64,000 nucleotides of DNA from Periplaneta americana (GCF_040183065.1 NC_091123.1:113992821-114056820), one strand, 5' to 3'. Shown: positions 45,891-57,040, counted from the stretch's first letter. Notes: generated from the sequence alone by a model not told the origin. Program-made: numbers and translations.

Positions 45891-46532
45891 TGGAACACTT
45901 TCATAGTTCCGGAACTGCTTGTAAAAGCACATGCATCGTGTAACATCGCCGCTACCCGAAGTGGACTTTGAAAATATTCGCTGTTCACGAGTGCGGCCAC
46001 TTTTTTTTTTTTGACAGCTGTACAGAACTATATGACTACATACGACAGCGAGAAAATGATGACCTTCAGCACTTTGAGTACACATTGTAAGGAATCAACT
46101 GTAATGTGTTTTCTTTTATGTTACTTCCATTCTTGCATCCTCTGCTGTCCATAAATATCTCAGAGTAGCAGTAGGATTATTTCTTTTGGACTACAGTGAT
46201 GTGATGATGTTGATAAAGATGACGTCGATTATAATTTAAATTTAAAGAACAATCCACACTGCAACTTTTTGCTCATTGTGCTCGGTTTCATGTCTTCTTC
46301 ATTATGTTCTACTTTATCAGTCAGGGGCCTCAACAATTTCATAAGACTTTGCCTAGCAGAAATGTCTGTTAGCATAGCAGGGAATTATGTGGGTGAGAAG
46401 AAGCTTGTTGACTCATTTTGTCTAGTCTTTCTTCTTCTTCCTTCTTTCTAGGTAAGAATAGACTTTACAACCTTAAGAAATTGTTATTAAATCCAATTTC
46501 ATATCAAAATTTTAATAAATCATCCAATAATA

Positions 46533-46763
46533 GAGTCGGTCTGAGTGGCGCAGTCGGTGGAGTGCCCTCCTGCAGCGAGGTTGCTGGTTCGATCTCGGCC
46601 CAGGTCGATGGCATTTAAATGTGCTTAAATGCGATAGGCTCATGTCAGTAGATTTACTGACATGTAAAAGAACTGCGGCGGGACAAAATTCCTGCACACC
46701 GGCGACGTTGATGTAACCTCGGCAGTTGTAGCGTCGTTAAATAAAAACATAATTTTAAAAAAT
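46533..46763 (+). mobile_element. tRNA-derived SINE (arginine-like family), copy with target duplication
   Basis: The head has TCTGAGTGGCGCAGTCGGTG and B box GGTTCGATCTCGG. The body begins GATGGCATTTAAATGTGCTT and ends GTCGTTAAATAAAAACATAA. The 10-bp duplication TCCAATAATA is perfect at 46523-46532 and 46764-46773. The body is over 80% identical by eye to 52932-53157. Confidence 0.9.
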
Positions 46764-47032
46764 TCCAATAATAATTGTAAATGCTATTAAAGCACTTGGA
46801 CACAAATGGCTCACAGAGCACCCGACAAACTGGAAATCAAATCAGCTCTACGAAACTGCTGGGTTTTATTTCCTAAATATCGTCAGAAGACAACATATGT
46901 TTCCCGAGGTACTGATGTCTGATGTGACTTAAGCCTGGACAATCCAGCAAAATGTGAGGTAATGACATTTCACATTTCCTACTAGTTGGGTCATCAATGA
47001 ATCTCAATATCATTATATAGATCAGGGGCGCC

Positions 47033-47370
47033 CAATCTTTCTTATTTGGAGGGACAGTAACTACAAGAATGATCGGTCGCGAGCTGCATGTAACACTAAA
47101 AGTAATTCCTCGAAATACAATAAATATTGCTCAGAAAAATCTTACCATTTTATTTATGATACTTGTTAAATATGCAAATTTTAGTAGACAAGTGTATGTA
47201 TAATTATCTTATGAGGAGTTTGGAACTAACTTTTTGAAAATAAAATTGTTGACGTCTGGTTCTGTAGTATGTTGCTGAGAAGCAAGCCGTCTTCAAAATG
47301 TTCCTCACTTAAGCTCGATCTCAATTTTGATTTTTAAATTTCAATTTTTGAAAATATATGTTCTCATATA
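47033..47370 (-). mobile_element. terminal part of a hAT element
   Basis: Begins CAGGGGCGCCCAATCTTTCT then TATTTGGAGGGACAG, a terminus of the CAGGGGT(G)CCCAA...GGAGGGCC class of hAT elements. The transposase remnant at 48520-48910 is on the minus strand, so this should be the element's 3' end. No opposite terminus is found. Confidence 0.6.
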
Positions 47371-48365
47371 CAGGGTGAATCACGACGATTTACCGTCACT
47401 TACTGAGCATATTTCCGAAGACATTGAGCAAAAAATGTCATATGAACATTTGTCCTAATTTCAATATTTTCAGAGCTTACACTAATTTGAAATTGTTTGT
47501 AAAATACCATTGTTCTTGATTTTAAGGGTAAAAGAATATTACAGATAAAGCATGAATTATTCAGGAGTATAATTCCTTTAATTAGCTAATATTCTGAATA
47601 ATAGGTTAGGATTGAATGGGACCGTCAATTCTTATCTATTAATTGTATTGATATATTACAATTTATTAATCATGAACGTTATAAGTCAAAAACCTCAACA
47701 AAATGATATTCATATTCTGAAGCTAAAAATGTGTTGTGAATTCCATAGTTGCTTCGTACAGATTTTTTTTCCGATTTTTAACTGAAGAATTACATTTTCT
47801 TACGCATTTATCAAACAATTGTTACAAATCACGCGAGATAACTTAAATAATCAAAGTTAAAAAGCTTTAGAGAAAATTATATGTTTTGAAAGCATAGGAA
47901 AGAAGTTAAAATCTTCTATTAACTTTACTTAAATTAATACACCTAAATCAACAATAGCTCTTGTAAACTCTTCAAGAATGTGCATTAGGATGCATAATTA
48001 AACTGTAAAGAATCATGTTCCTGAAATTGTGTGATTTGTAACAATTTTTGTGATAACTGCGTAAGAATGATGTAATTTTTAGTTAAAAATTGAAAAGCAA
48101 AATTTGTACAAAGCAATTAGCAACATATTTTTAGCTTCAGAACACTAGCCAGTTAAATAAAGGATACTTCTGAATAGCTCATTCTCTATTTGTAATATTT
48201 TTTTACCCTTAAAACTAAAGAATAATGTTATTTTACTAACAAATTCAAATTAGTGTAACTCTGAAAATATTGAGGTTAGAACACATGTTTATATGACATT
48301 TTTTGCTCAGAATGTCTTCAGAAATAAGCTCCGTAAGTGACGGTAAATTCTCGTGAATCATTCTG
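47371..48365. mobile_element. 995-bp foldback element inserted in hAT DNA
   Basis: Termini CAGGGTGAATCACGACGATT (left) and the inverted equivalent at the right (CGTGAATCATTCTG) sit next to TA on each side (47369-47370, 48366-48367). Inverted homology continues through GTAAGTGACGG, AAGACATT, CCTTAAAA and TCTGAAGCTAAAAA blocks, so most of the element is two arms of about 400-450 bp with roughly 100 bp extra in the left arm. No coding capacity. Confidence 0.75.
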
Positions 48366-48519
48366 TATATATGTCGATGGAAACATGGAGAACATACACT
48401 GGGTTTGGTTCTCCAAAGCTGGTTACTTTTCATCTGGTATTAATTTATAGAATTTTATCACATCTTTAGGATGTTCCTCAACATCACAGGAAAGCGGAGA
48501 CGAAAATAAAAATCCGATT

Positions 48520-48910
48520 TTACAAAATCTACAAATATTTAAATAAATTGCTCTTCAATATCCTCAATAACTTCCACAAAAAATGTTTCAGGATATTGGT
48601 TTTGTGGATCATTGACTGTCCCCGTTTTTTCACATAAATTTGTTGCTTGAATAACTCTAACTGAAATAATTTCACTGCTCTGTATGCATAAATGATTATT
48701 TTATCTTTCTTTTCCTTGTAATATGGTGTTCAGATCGTTCAAATGTTTTGTTAAATCAACAAGAAATGCGGAGCAGGATAACCATTCGCGGTCACTTGAA
48801 AATTCATATGGGCGACCTTATTCTTTAAGAAATATATAGATATCCTCTCGTAAATCAAAATCCGTGCTAATGTATGATCGCGATTCAACCACTTTACTTC
48901 TGCATGGTAT
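48520..48910 (-). pseudogene. hAT transposase remnant (ZBED5 / GTF2IRD2-like)
   Basis: Minus-strand translation reads PYEFSSDREWLSCSAFLVDL then TKHLNDLNTILQGK near 48810-48700. After a one-base slip it reads DKIIIYAYRAVKLFQLELFK. W-L-x-x-x-AFLxDLTxHLNxLNxxLQGK followed by (I/M)Y(D/A)AxxAF is a hallmark of this domesticated/transposon hAT subgroup. Frameshifted and truncated. Confidence 0.8.
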
Positions 48911-49005
48911 ATTCACTAATAACAACTAATCGTCCCGCGCACAGCCAGGCCAAGTTTCACTGTCAAGATACACTGAAACAGTCGTATTCAAGAAATACAA
49001 CTCTA

Positions 49006-49254
49006 TCAGTTTTTACAAGAATAAAGACGGGTCACATTGAAGATCCATGAAGGGCTGTAGCTTCGGTGGTCCTGATGTAGTTGGTTATTCAGATGGCAGT
49101 GTTTGATCAGAAGTCCGGTTACTCTTTTTAAGCTTTTCCTTTCCAGAGCTAGGAGTTGTTTAGTTAATTTAGGTTTGGGTTCCCCAATAAGGAGTTTCTG
49201 TAGCTCTTTTACTCGGAAATAATTTATATAGCCTTTGGATTTTAACGTTTTCAA
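49006..49254 (-). mobile_element. LINE RNase H-region remnant, minus strand
   Basis: An 82-codon open frame contains ERKSLKRVTGLLIKHCHLNN and QLHQDHRS, resembling the VGLLTGHCxLNxHLxxLG segment downstream of RNase H in I/R1-type LINEs. The cysteines expected after it are not seen. It is overlapped at 49234 by the start of a plus-strand LINE fragment. Confidence 0.5.
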
Positions 49255-49328
49255 ATTGGAGCAGATATATAAATATGCATTATTAACTTTCTTTTATAAG
49301 AACAAGAAAAATTTCAATGCATATTTGC

Positions 49329-49407
<79 letters not shown>

Positions 49408-49912
49408 GAGAAGAAACATATTATTTCATTTTACAGAATCCAAAAGTTCAACGGCTGCTGGAATGAAATTTGGCCTCAATTATGGCTTAAAACTATACAA
49501 CAAATTAATTTCTCAGTACCCTGTTTTAGCTAACATAAGTATGATTAAATTTAGACTGAAAATTAAAGAAATTATTAAGGGAACTTAATATAGGGTTAGA
49601 TAATTAATTGCTAAATATTAGTCTTATATTATTTTACTTGTGAACATTGGTTATAAATATTTTCAATTGTGATTGTTCTTTATAATATAGGCTTTTGTTT
49701 TTGCAATCTGTGCTATTTTATTGCATATATTAATTTGTTTATTTGTCTTCTTCTTTATGGTTATCTACAGTGCGGTTTTGAACTTCCGACCACAGGCGTT
49801 TGCTCATACGGAGATAAATTCTTTAATTTTTTGTTTTGTTTTGTATATGTAATATTTTTTTAATGTATCATTTTAATGTAATGTATATAAAATAAACAAA
49901 ATAAAACAAAAC
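49234..49912 (+). mobile_element. LINE reverse-transcriptase C-terminus with in-frame AAT expansion
   Basis: The frame 49235-49588 reads MDFNVFKLEQIYKYALLTFF, YLH, a run of 25 Asn codons (49331-49405, perfect AAT), then TRRNILFHFTESKSSTAAGM and RLKIKEIIKGT-stop. It is the same family as the minus-strand fragment at 14241-15115 (FNVLKIRQIYYIVL there). The array begins where Asn codons stand in the relatives. A 3' region to about 49912 ends in ATAAAAC-type repeats. It is 5'-truncated. Confidence 0.8.
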
Positions 49913-50282
49913 ATACGATACGGAATCTCTGGTTTCACTTCTCCTTCGAAGGATATCGTTCTAAGGTTAGTTATCACCACTGAAAAAATCACTTCTCTTT
50001 AATTAAATTTGAACACAACTCCGGATTTCATTCCTTTGTAACCATGCATTATCAAAGGCGACATGGTTATGTTAATGATGTTGATAATGGTTATTGACTG
50101 ATTGCACGAGGGCTGGACTTGGGATGGATCCTTGCACTTAGGCTGTTTAGATCATTTACGTCCTATAAGCGATGGACCAAGTGGAATTTGTGAATCCTAT
50201 GCTAACAGACGGGCCATCCATCCTGGATCCTACAGGTAAAGTCAAATCGTCTATTGACGCGTCTGAACCCAGAACCCGGATC
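49913..50282. other. unassigned DNA
   Basis: No gene. GACGGGCCATCCATCCTGGA near 50210 loosely resembles the GC-rich block at 56.6-56.9 kb. Confidence 0.35.
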
Positions 50283-50290
50283 CCCAAGAC

Positions 50291-51653
50291 CATGGATGGG
50301 CAACTCGTGCTCCCAAAGCGCTAAAAAACCTTGAAAGAGAGAAAAGCAGACGGAGCCAACCGCTGTTGTTTGTAGTTTCACTGCAAGAGCCACGGTGTGC
50401 TCCGGCGGCTCATGTAGGTGATCGTGATATCTACTCCATGATTTTAATTTCAGAATGACGCATGGTATAATAATTATAGTAATTTTAGACAGACTGTACT
50501 GAACACATAAAAAATTATATTATTTTCTAGCTTTGTAAATTGGTTTAGTACTGGAAACACAAAATGAATACAATCTTTTCAAGATACAACAAATGTAGCT
50601 GCAACACTTTTTTATTATTACACTATTTGTTAATGTTTCTTATTATATATCTTACTTGAAACGTAGAACGCTAGAATTTACAAGTCTTTATACATTAAAG
50701 AGTATTGCTCTGTTCTCAGAAAGGTAATAGTCTGTATTCGCAAACAATAACAAATTCAAGGAAGTAATTTTTACGTGTCACGGCAGATGAAATAAGCTTA
50801 TTTCTGAGCTCTTTCTTTACTTTGAGAGCTTTTACACTTCTTTTTTCTATTAAACTCTGCCTCAAGCACATACAGTATATATGGAAGCAAAGTGTATATT
50901 TGGAAATTCTGACTTAGGCAACATTACGAACAGTTCGATTCCTGATTTTGCTGGAATCTGAGTGGCGTGCTGTTCTGTAGATTTTGAGGATTTTCTATCT
51001 GCGTAAGCCAAAAAGATTTCAGAAAAATTTCGATTCCTTGTCAATTGTCACTGTTTCTCCAAACTTAGCAGTGAATTCTGCTGTAGGTCTTGAAGTAGGA
51101 TCTTCTATTTGATGAGAAGATTTTCTTATCACTCTTCAAGATAGTTTATAGTCAAAGAAAGTGAAGTTGTCTATGTTCTAAATGATACTGCCACATTTCA
51201 AATTTATCCATAAATGTTCTTAGCTAGTCGATTATATGTCTTGCAGTTCCGTAACTCGCACGCACAACATGCTAATGATATTTGATATCAGTCTCACCTT
51301 GTTGATATCCCATTTTTACCTCTAGTTGTTCTAAAGTAGATGCAGACAGTATTTCTTTACTAAAATCTTCACTGTTTATTTGTAACATAAAATGTAATGC
51401 GTAAGAAAATGTAATAGAATATAAGCTTTACCTCTCTTCTTAATAAAAAAAAAATCTCTTTTTACTCGTAACTAAAGGGAAATGATCTAGGAATTATATT
51501 GTTTTTCACTTAAAACGTGCCGCCACTTACTGCAGACGCGATCGAACTTGTGTCTTGAAAGAATCGCACACAAACAGTACAGCTAGTACAGAGTCCGTTC
51601 TACCTGCACTGAGATTGTGTTGACACTTTGAGAGCACGAGTTGCCCACCCATG
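50291..51653 (-). mobile_element. hAT transposon, 1363 bp, with perfect 8-bp target duplication
   Basis: Terminal inverted repeats CATGGATGGGCAACTCGTGC (left) and, on the minus strand at the right, CATGGGTGGGCAACTCGTGC agree at 19 of 20 positions, and the match continues TCYCAAAG. The octamer CCCAAGAC is present at 50283-50290 and 51654-51661. The 8-bp duplication and the GGTGGGCAA core are diagnostic of hAT elements. A degenerate transposase lies on the minus strand. The length is well below that of an autonomous hAT (usually over 2.5 kb), so it is internally deleted. Confidence 0.92.
50840..51480 (-). pseudogene. hAT transposase remnant inside the hAT element
   Basis: Minus-strand fragments read FMDKFEMWQYHLEHRQLHFL near 51215-51155, EFTAKFGETVTIDKES near 51080-51030, and ELFVMLPKSEFPNIHFASIY near 50930-50875. 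LPKSxxPxI(H) precedes the hAT dimerisation region in related transposases, and the expected FGSTYxCE block after it is missing. Several stops and frameshifts. Confidence 0.55.
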
Positions 51654-51814
51654 CCCAAGACCTTAGAACCTATGTTAGCATCACATACCCGTACTAACCC
51701 CAGACATCATCCCAGTCTATTTTTGCTATTATAGATGGAAATGAGGGGGCATGAAAGAGAGAAACTGAAGTACTTCGAGAAAATCTTCTGCAACGTCTGT
51801 TTTGTACGTTTACA

Positions 51815-52030
51815 GTCAATTAGTCCACTGGGAAATGTCCACTGCAAACATGTCCATCATCATGAATGTCCCCAGTCATCAAATTTCGGTATAAAATATG
51901 TCCACAGTCATTATCTTAAATGTCCATAGACATTAAATGTCCAGTATCAGAAATGTTCAGACATTAAATGGCCATTATCAAAAGTCCGCAGTTATTACAT
52001 GTACGATATAACGAATGTCCAGAACAATAT
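51815..52030. repeat. degenerate AAATGTCCA minisatellite
   Basis: AAATGTCC-type words recur about every 20-30 bp (near 51834, 51866, 51898, 51928, 51948 and weaker ones after). Array too diverged to define a unit. Confidence 0.6.
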
Positions 52031-52039
52031 TTGTTAAAT

Positions 52040-52544
52040 GTAAAGTAATAATTTAACGATAAAATGTAAGTTAAACTTACAATATCCTGTAGCTAATTTT
52101 ATTTTCTAATTTTCTTCCGCTTCACGATCTGCATGCAGCTTCATAAGATATGAAAGTGCCCGCAGGTATTGCGTAACATTACTATTGTCCTTATATCGCT
52201 TCTATCATTGCACAATCCCTTCAATTGGGCGTTTATTTGTAATGCACTTCTTATTTACGGGGTGCCTTACGTTTATAAATGTGACCATTGTGAATTTGGA
52301 TATGGTATTCTCTGTCTCACTGTTTTTGAGTTGTGTTTCCTATAAATCTCTAAATACTGACATGATACCCAGAAGCCATTTTTTTTTAATTTAAAGTAAA
52401 AACATTCCACTATATTATTGGTTCAATGTGCACCTTGCAACGTTATTTCAAAGGAATTCCATATAGGAGGTGCAAATCTTGGCAGTATAGCTCTCTGAAC
52501 AGAACGATGAATAATCGTCTCTGTACATTATATTGGGCATTTTA
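52040..52544. other. unassigned DNA
   Basis: No gene recognised. A short AT-rich stretch precedes the 33-bp minisatellite. Confidence 0.4.
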
Positions 52545-53480
52545 CCTTGTAGACATTTCTGTATATTGGATATCTTGATTTGTAACATTTCTATACACTG
52601 GGAATTTTAACTTGTAGACATTTCTATATATTGAACATTTTGATTTGTGGACATTTCTACATATTTAACATTTTGACTTGTGGACATTTCTACATATTGA
52701 GCATTTTGATATGTGTATATTTGTATATATTGAACATTTTGACTTGTGGACATTTCTATATATTCGACATTTTGACTTGTGGATATTTCTACATATTGAA
52801 CATTATGATATGTGGATATTTCTACATATTGAACATTTTGACTTGTGAACATTTCTACATATTAAACAGTTTGATTTGTAGACATTTCTACATATTTAAC
52901 ATTTTGACTTGTGGACAGTTCTACATATTGAGTCGACCTGGTTGGCGAGTTGCTATAGCGCTGGCCTTCTATGCCCAAGGTTGCGGGTTCGATCCCGGGC
53001 CAGGTCGATGGCATTTAAGTGTGCTTAAATGCGACAGGCTCATGTCAGTAGATTTACTGGCATGTAAAAGAACTCCTGCGGGACAAAATTCCGGCACATT
53101 CGGCGACGCTGATATAACCTCTGCAGTTGCGAGCGTCGTTAAATAAAACATAACATTTTCTACATATTGAACATTTTGACTTGTGAACATTTCTACATAT
53201 TGAACAGTTTGATTTGTAGACATTTCTACATATCGAACATTTTGACTTGTGGACATTTCTACATATTGAACATTTTGATTTGTGAAAATTTGTATATATT
53301 GAACATTTTGACTTGTGAACATTTCTATATATATTGAACATTTTGACTTGTGGACATTTCTACATATTGAACATTTTGATTTGTGAATAATTCTATATAT
53401 TGAACATTTTGACTTGTGAAAATTTCTACATATTGAACATTTTGACTTGTAGTCATTTCTACATATTTGACATTTTGACT
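52545..53480. repeat. 33-bp minisatellite, split by a SINE
   Basis: About 20 copies of a 33-bp unit, typically ACATTTCTACATATTGAACA then TTTTGACTTGTGG, with point variants (CATATTTAAC, GATATGTGTAT). Because 33 is a multiple of three, both strands stay open in some frames. The minus strand gives an 11-residue repeat (STSQNVQYVEM) and the plus strand a CGHFYIFNILT repeat. I see no promoter, start context or flanking domain to support translation. Confidence 0.92.
52932..53157 (+). mobile_element. tRNA-derived SINE (arginine-like family) in the minisatellite
   Basis: The head has TTGGCGAGTTGCTATAGCGC, an anticodon arm GGC-CTTCTAT-GCC (TCT, arginine-like) and B box GGGTTCGATCCCGG. The body matches 46533-46763, ending GTCGTTAAATAAAACATAAC. 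The repeat string TTCTACATATTGA stands on both sides (52919-52931, 53158-53170), consistent with a 13-bp target duplication, though the host array itself contains this string. Confidence 0.92.
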
Positions 53481-53587
53481 TGTGGCCTCATTCGATTGGA
53501 CTTTTTACTTGTGGACATATGGCTTTCTCTATATTGGACATTATACTGTAGACGAATTGACCTGGAATGATTTTGTACACCACAAAT

Positions 53588-53668
53588 TCCACTCAGACCT
53601 GACCAGGAATCAAACACGTGCCGCTTGGATGGGAAGGCAAGTGTGCTAGAATTGCAACCACAGACTCG
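53588..53668 (-). repeat. tRNA-like sequence, probable SINE head
   Basis: The reverse complement has A-box-like TGTGGTTGCAATTCTAGCAC and B-box-like GTGTTTGATTCCTGG at tRNA-like spacing, with a glycine-like CCC in the central loop region (CTTCCCATCC). The flank TGAGTGGAATTTGTGGTGTA could be the SINE body. Confidence 0.45.
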
Positions 53669-54450
53669 TCTGATAAAAGTTATGGTAGTAAATGATGAAA
53701 TTAAGAAAAAGAAATCAGAAGTAATACGAAAAAAGTTAAGTATCCTAATATCGTTATGATTCACTGTATACGTTCTTGATATCACTAGGATTCGAAGCAA
53801 TGTCTCAGCCATTGAAATTCGATGTTATAGCCATTTAGGTAGCGGTGTAGGCTACTTGAATTGAAGTGAATAGCTTAATTTTGTATAGGCCTATATATTT
53901 TTTTCATTACTAAACCTCTTGTATTAGTTTTTCTATGTAATTAGTTAACTTAGACAATTGCGTCTTTAAGATTTTTTTTTAAATTTGAGAGTTTTTTAAT
54001 TCCCAGTGTTGATTGCTTAGAAATGACATGACAAACATACGTAAATAGACGTCTAGTCTTGCTGTTTATTTCCGGTCTGCGCAAACATAACATCAAATGT
54101 CACTTTAATTACACCATCTGTCCCTTGTTACCACTGTAATTCTTCTTTCTTCTTTGTAATGGAACGAGTTTGTGTATAAAATGTGCTCTCTTTCTTGTAG
54201 TTATATTGCTGCTTTCTATTGACAATGGTCTTGTAATTTGGAGACATAACAAGAGTCTCCAAATCGTAATATGGTCGTATTGTTAAGATATAATGAACAG
54301 ATGATACACGTGAAAGCATTATCGGACTGATTAATTGTTTCCAAAGGAACTGTAATTATAGTGCAGTTCGCATGCGATATCATGTCTCAGGAGGTAAAAT
54401 CAAGATTATTAATGCCATATGACATACAGGGTTGTTTCCGATCTCTGATA
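53669..54450. other. unassigned AT-rich DNA
   Basis: No gene recognised. One TAGGCCTA at 53886-53893. Confidence 0.4.
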
Positions 54451-55093
54451 ACGAATTTGATGACATCATGTGCGTCAGGAATCACACCGACAGCTCAATT
54501 GCGGCGAGAGGTGACAGACCAGTAGTGAGTGATTTCATAACCAGAGTGCACGGTGTATCACAGTAGAAATGTCCAAGAAAATCGAGCCTTTTTGGAAGGG
54601 GTAGATAACAACTCTTTCCGATGCCAAGTACAGTTACGTGAAAATCATAGGAGCCTTCAGAAAACGTGGTTTCGTTATTTCCAAGAAAGGATCTTGTGTG
54701 TACCTAATAAGACTGGCAAAGCTCGGATGGGATTAATTCCAGAGTGGAAAAACCAAGCAAATCCACCCCCCCCCCCATCACAAGTCGCCGCACCACACGA
54801 GATGATACAAATTAATTCCATTCGAGCTTTACCAATCTTAGTAAGTACACAGAAGATGCCTTTCTTGGAAATAACGAAATCTCGTTTATTACAGGCTTCT
54901 TTCATTTTCACTTAACTGTACTTGGCATTGGAAAGGGTCGTAACGCATCCCTCCCAAAAAGGCTCGATTTTCTTGGAAACTTCTGCTGTGAGTCACTGTG
55001 CGCTCTGACTATATCATCACTACTGGTCTGTCACCTCGCGCCACAGTTCAGCTGTCGTGTGACCCCTGACAGACACGAGTCATTCAAATTCGT
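54451..55093. mobile_element. 643-bp foldback element
   Basis: Two arms of about 290-310 bp in inverted orientation meet near 54740-54830. Shared blocks include ACGAATTTGA, GGTGACAGACCAGTAGTGA, CCAAGAAAATCGAGCCTTTT, CGTTATTTCCAAGAAAGG and ATGCCAAGTACAGTTA. A C11 run lies in the centre. Frames of 120 and 78 codons on opposite strands share similar peptides only because the arms are inverted copies. No target duplication established. Confidence 0.8.
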
Positions 55094-55689
55094 AGCAGAT
55101 ATACTTTTAAATTGGATGAGAATAAATCATTGAACAGGGATACAGAACTGGCGAGAGAGGGTTGGAAAGCATAGGGAAAGCGTTGGTTTCCCGTCCACGG
55201 TCCCCGGTGTTGATTGATGTATCTGTGGCCCGAACGCAATCACATAAGACAGCCACTGAATACAAATTCCTGCCCCTACCAAGTCAGGGAGTGGAAGAAA
55301 GGGGTGAGTGACGTATTCCTATGAGTGACGTAACGCTACAATTGGTGCTCAGTTCTGCAAGCCTGTCATAGAACTATGTAGAGTAAACATTATTTTAAAC
55401 TGTGCAAGAAAAAGGAGGGGCTAAAACGAACGTACCGATTGGACGTATATTTAAGCTATAAATCCCCAGTGAGGCAAGGCACCCTTGTGTTCAGGGAAAG
55501 CACAAACTACTGTTCATCAAAAGTCCCTCAGGATGAGCAATCTGGGTTACCAAACACATCTTAATCCTACATAATTGTTCAATGTTGTTTCGTGCATAAA
55601 TGTTGTTACTACCTGATTCTTTTTAAGTTATTTAATATAACAGTCTTAATCACTTCATTATTACACTTCACATAATTTGTCTATTTCTT
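55094..55689. other. unassigned DNA
   Basis: No gene or repeat recognised. The strip 55140-55340 is GC-richer. Confidence 0.35.
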
Positions 55690-56040
55690 CTTTCCACTGT
55701 AGGCCTATACGTTGACTTCATACTCTACTCCATTCTTCAGTGTATCTGGTTTTTGGACTGCTCCTCCTTCCTATTCTTGAGTCCCACCATGTTGACTTGT
55801 ATGTCTACCTGGATGGGTCCATTCTTGACACGTTTCCTCCCCAATTTCGTATGATCTTTTGAGTTCTTTTTCCTCATGTCATCTAAGCCACTTCTTCCTG
55901 TTTCTTCGTTTTTCATCCTGCCTTGTAATGTTGTGTATGTGTAATAGTTACCTTTCCATTTTGAATTTATATATTTCTAGTTTAAATTCATGCTTCTTCA
56001 TAAGAGACCAGGTTTGTGCTCCATAAACAAGTAGGCCTAC
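55690..56040 (-). mobile_element. LINE reverse-transcriptase C-terminal remnant, minus strand
   Basis: One minus frame from 56030 reads LLVYGAQTWSLMKKHEFKLE, IYKFKMER-stop-LLHIHNITR, QDEKRRNRKKWLR-stop and WTHPGRHTSQHGGTQE. YGxQTWSL and the MER...I..I.R pattern mark a LINE RT C-terminus. A TAGGCCTA (56032-56039) sits just upstream of LVYGAQ. Dropping its GGCCTA keeps the frame and yields VLVYGAQ, the more usual wording. Confidence 0.7.
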
Positions 56041-56377
56041 GCTTAAGATGCAACTACATTTGGTTAACAGTCCGAACTGCTGCTAGGCAAATTTTACAGG
56101 TGAAGACAACTTATAAGAATAAAAAATAGTGGATGATATGTTAGCAACTGTTGGAGAAGAATTACGCGTGGTGGATAGACGAGTAATACGATGTAACGTA
56201 AGTAGTAAGAGGTGAAAAAAAGAAAGGGGAGAGCTAAAAGAGAAAATGAGATAGAGAAGAAAATAATTTTAAAATAATTAAATTACAGAAATTGGAATGG
56301 AACTTTTTCAACGACTATTTTATTTATTTTCAGTTTAGTCTAGACCTGTTTGTAAGGACGGATAAAAAACTGTAAAC
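56041..56377. other. unassigned DNA
   Basis: No gene or repeat recognised. A purine-rich run lies near 56210-56270. Confidence 0.4.
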
Positions 56378-56600
56378 TAGCCGCGTCTGTTACTCAAGTG
56401 TTAGCACGCTGATCTCCTATCCAGGGGGCCAGATTTCGATCTCCTGCCAGGTTTTAATGGGATTTGAGCTGGACAAAGCCGACGTTGCAGAGACGGGGTA
56501 CTCTCGTTTCTCTCTATCATCCACAATACTTTCCACTTCCCCCCCATTTCATCTATCAACCTCAATAGTAAAAATAAGCTGTGTGAAATCTTGGTGGTAG
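56378..56600 (+). mobile_element. degraded tRNA-derived SINE
   Basis: A-box-like TACTCAAGTGTTAGCACGC and B-box-like AGATTTCGATCTCC flank GATCTCCTATCCAGGGGG. The body has GACAAAGCCGACGTTGCAGA and TTTCTCTCTATCATCCACAA, which I recognise as a SINE body of this repeat landscape. Confidence 0.5.
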
Positions 56601-56624
56601 TACGGGTTTTCGATGCTGATATAG

Positions 56625-56940
56625 GAAGTGCTTGAAGCTCCGGGCCCCTACTCGGCTACTCGTGTGCGGATGGGACCTGGCTCTATCAGATGCTGAGACA
56701 GGATGGCCCATCTGTCAGCCGACGATGACAGGAAGGACTTTGGGCTTCGGGTCCTGGGGCTTATCAGGCTACTCGTTCGTGAAGCGGGATCCGAATCTAT
56801 CAGGGGATGAGACAGGATGGCCCACCTGTCAACGTCGGGTTCACGAATGCCACCCAGGTCACCTGTAGGACTTGAACAATCATAGGCTATAAGGGCACAT
56901 AAAGGGAAAAACCGTGCTTAAGTGTACGGACTCGTCCCGC
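56625..56940. repeat. GC-rich imperfect tandem duplication
   Basis: Two adjacent diverged blocks of about 110 bp (starting near 56635 and 56745) share TCGGCTACTCGTG / CAGGCTACTCGTTCGTG, then GGATCC/GGACCT and GAGACAGGATGGCCCA-CTGTC. The composition is strikingly GC-richer than the surroundings. Origin unknown. Confidence 0.6.
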
Positions 56941-57040
56941 ATCCAATCCTTCAAAAGTCAATCCAAGCCAAGCCAATCAAACTGTAAACTAAATATGATA
57001 TGATATGATATTTGTCAGTCAACTTTACAATTCACAGTTA

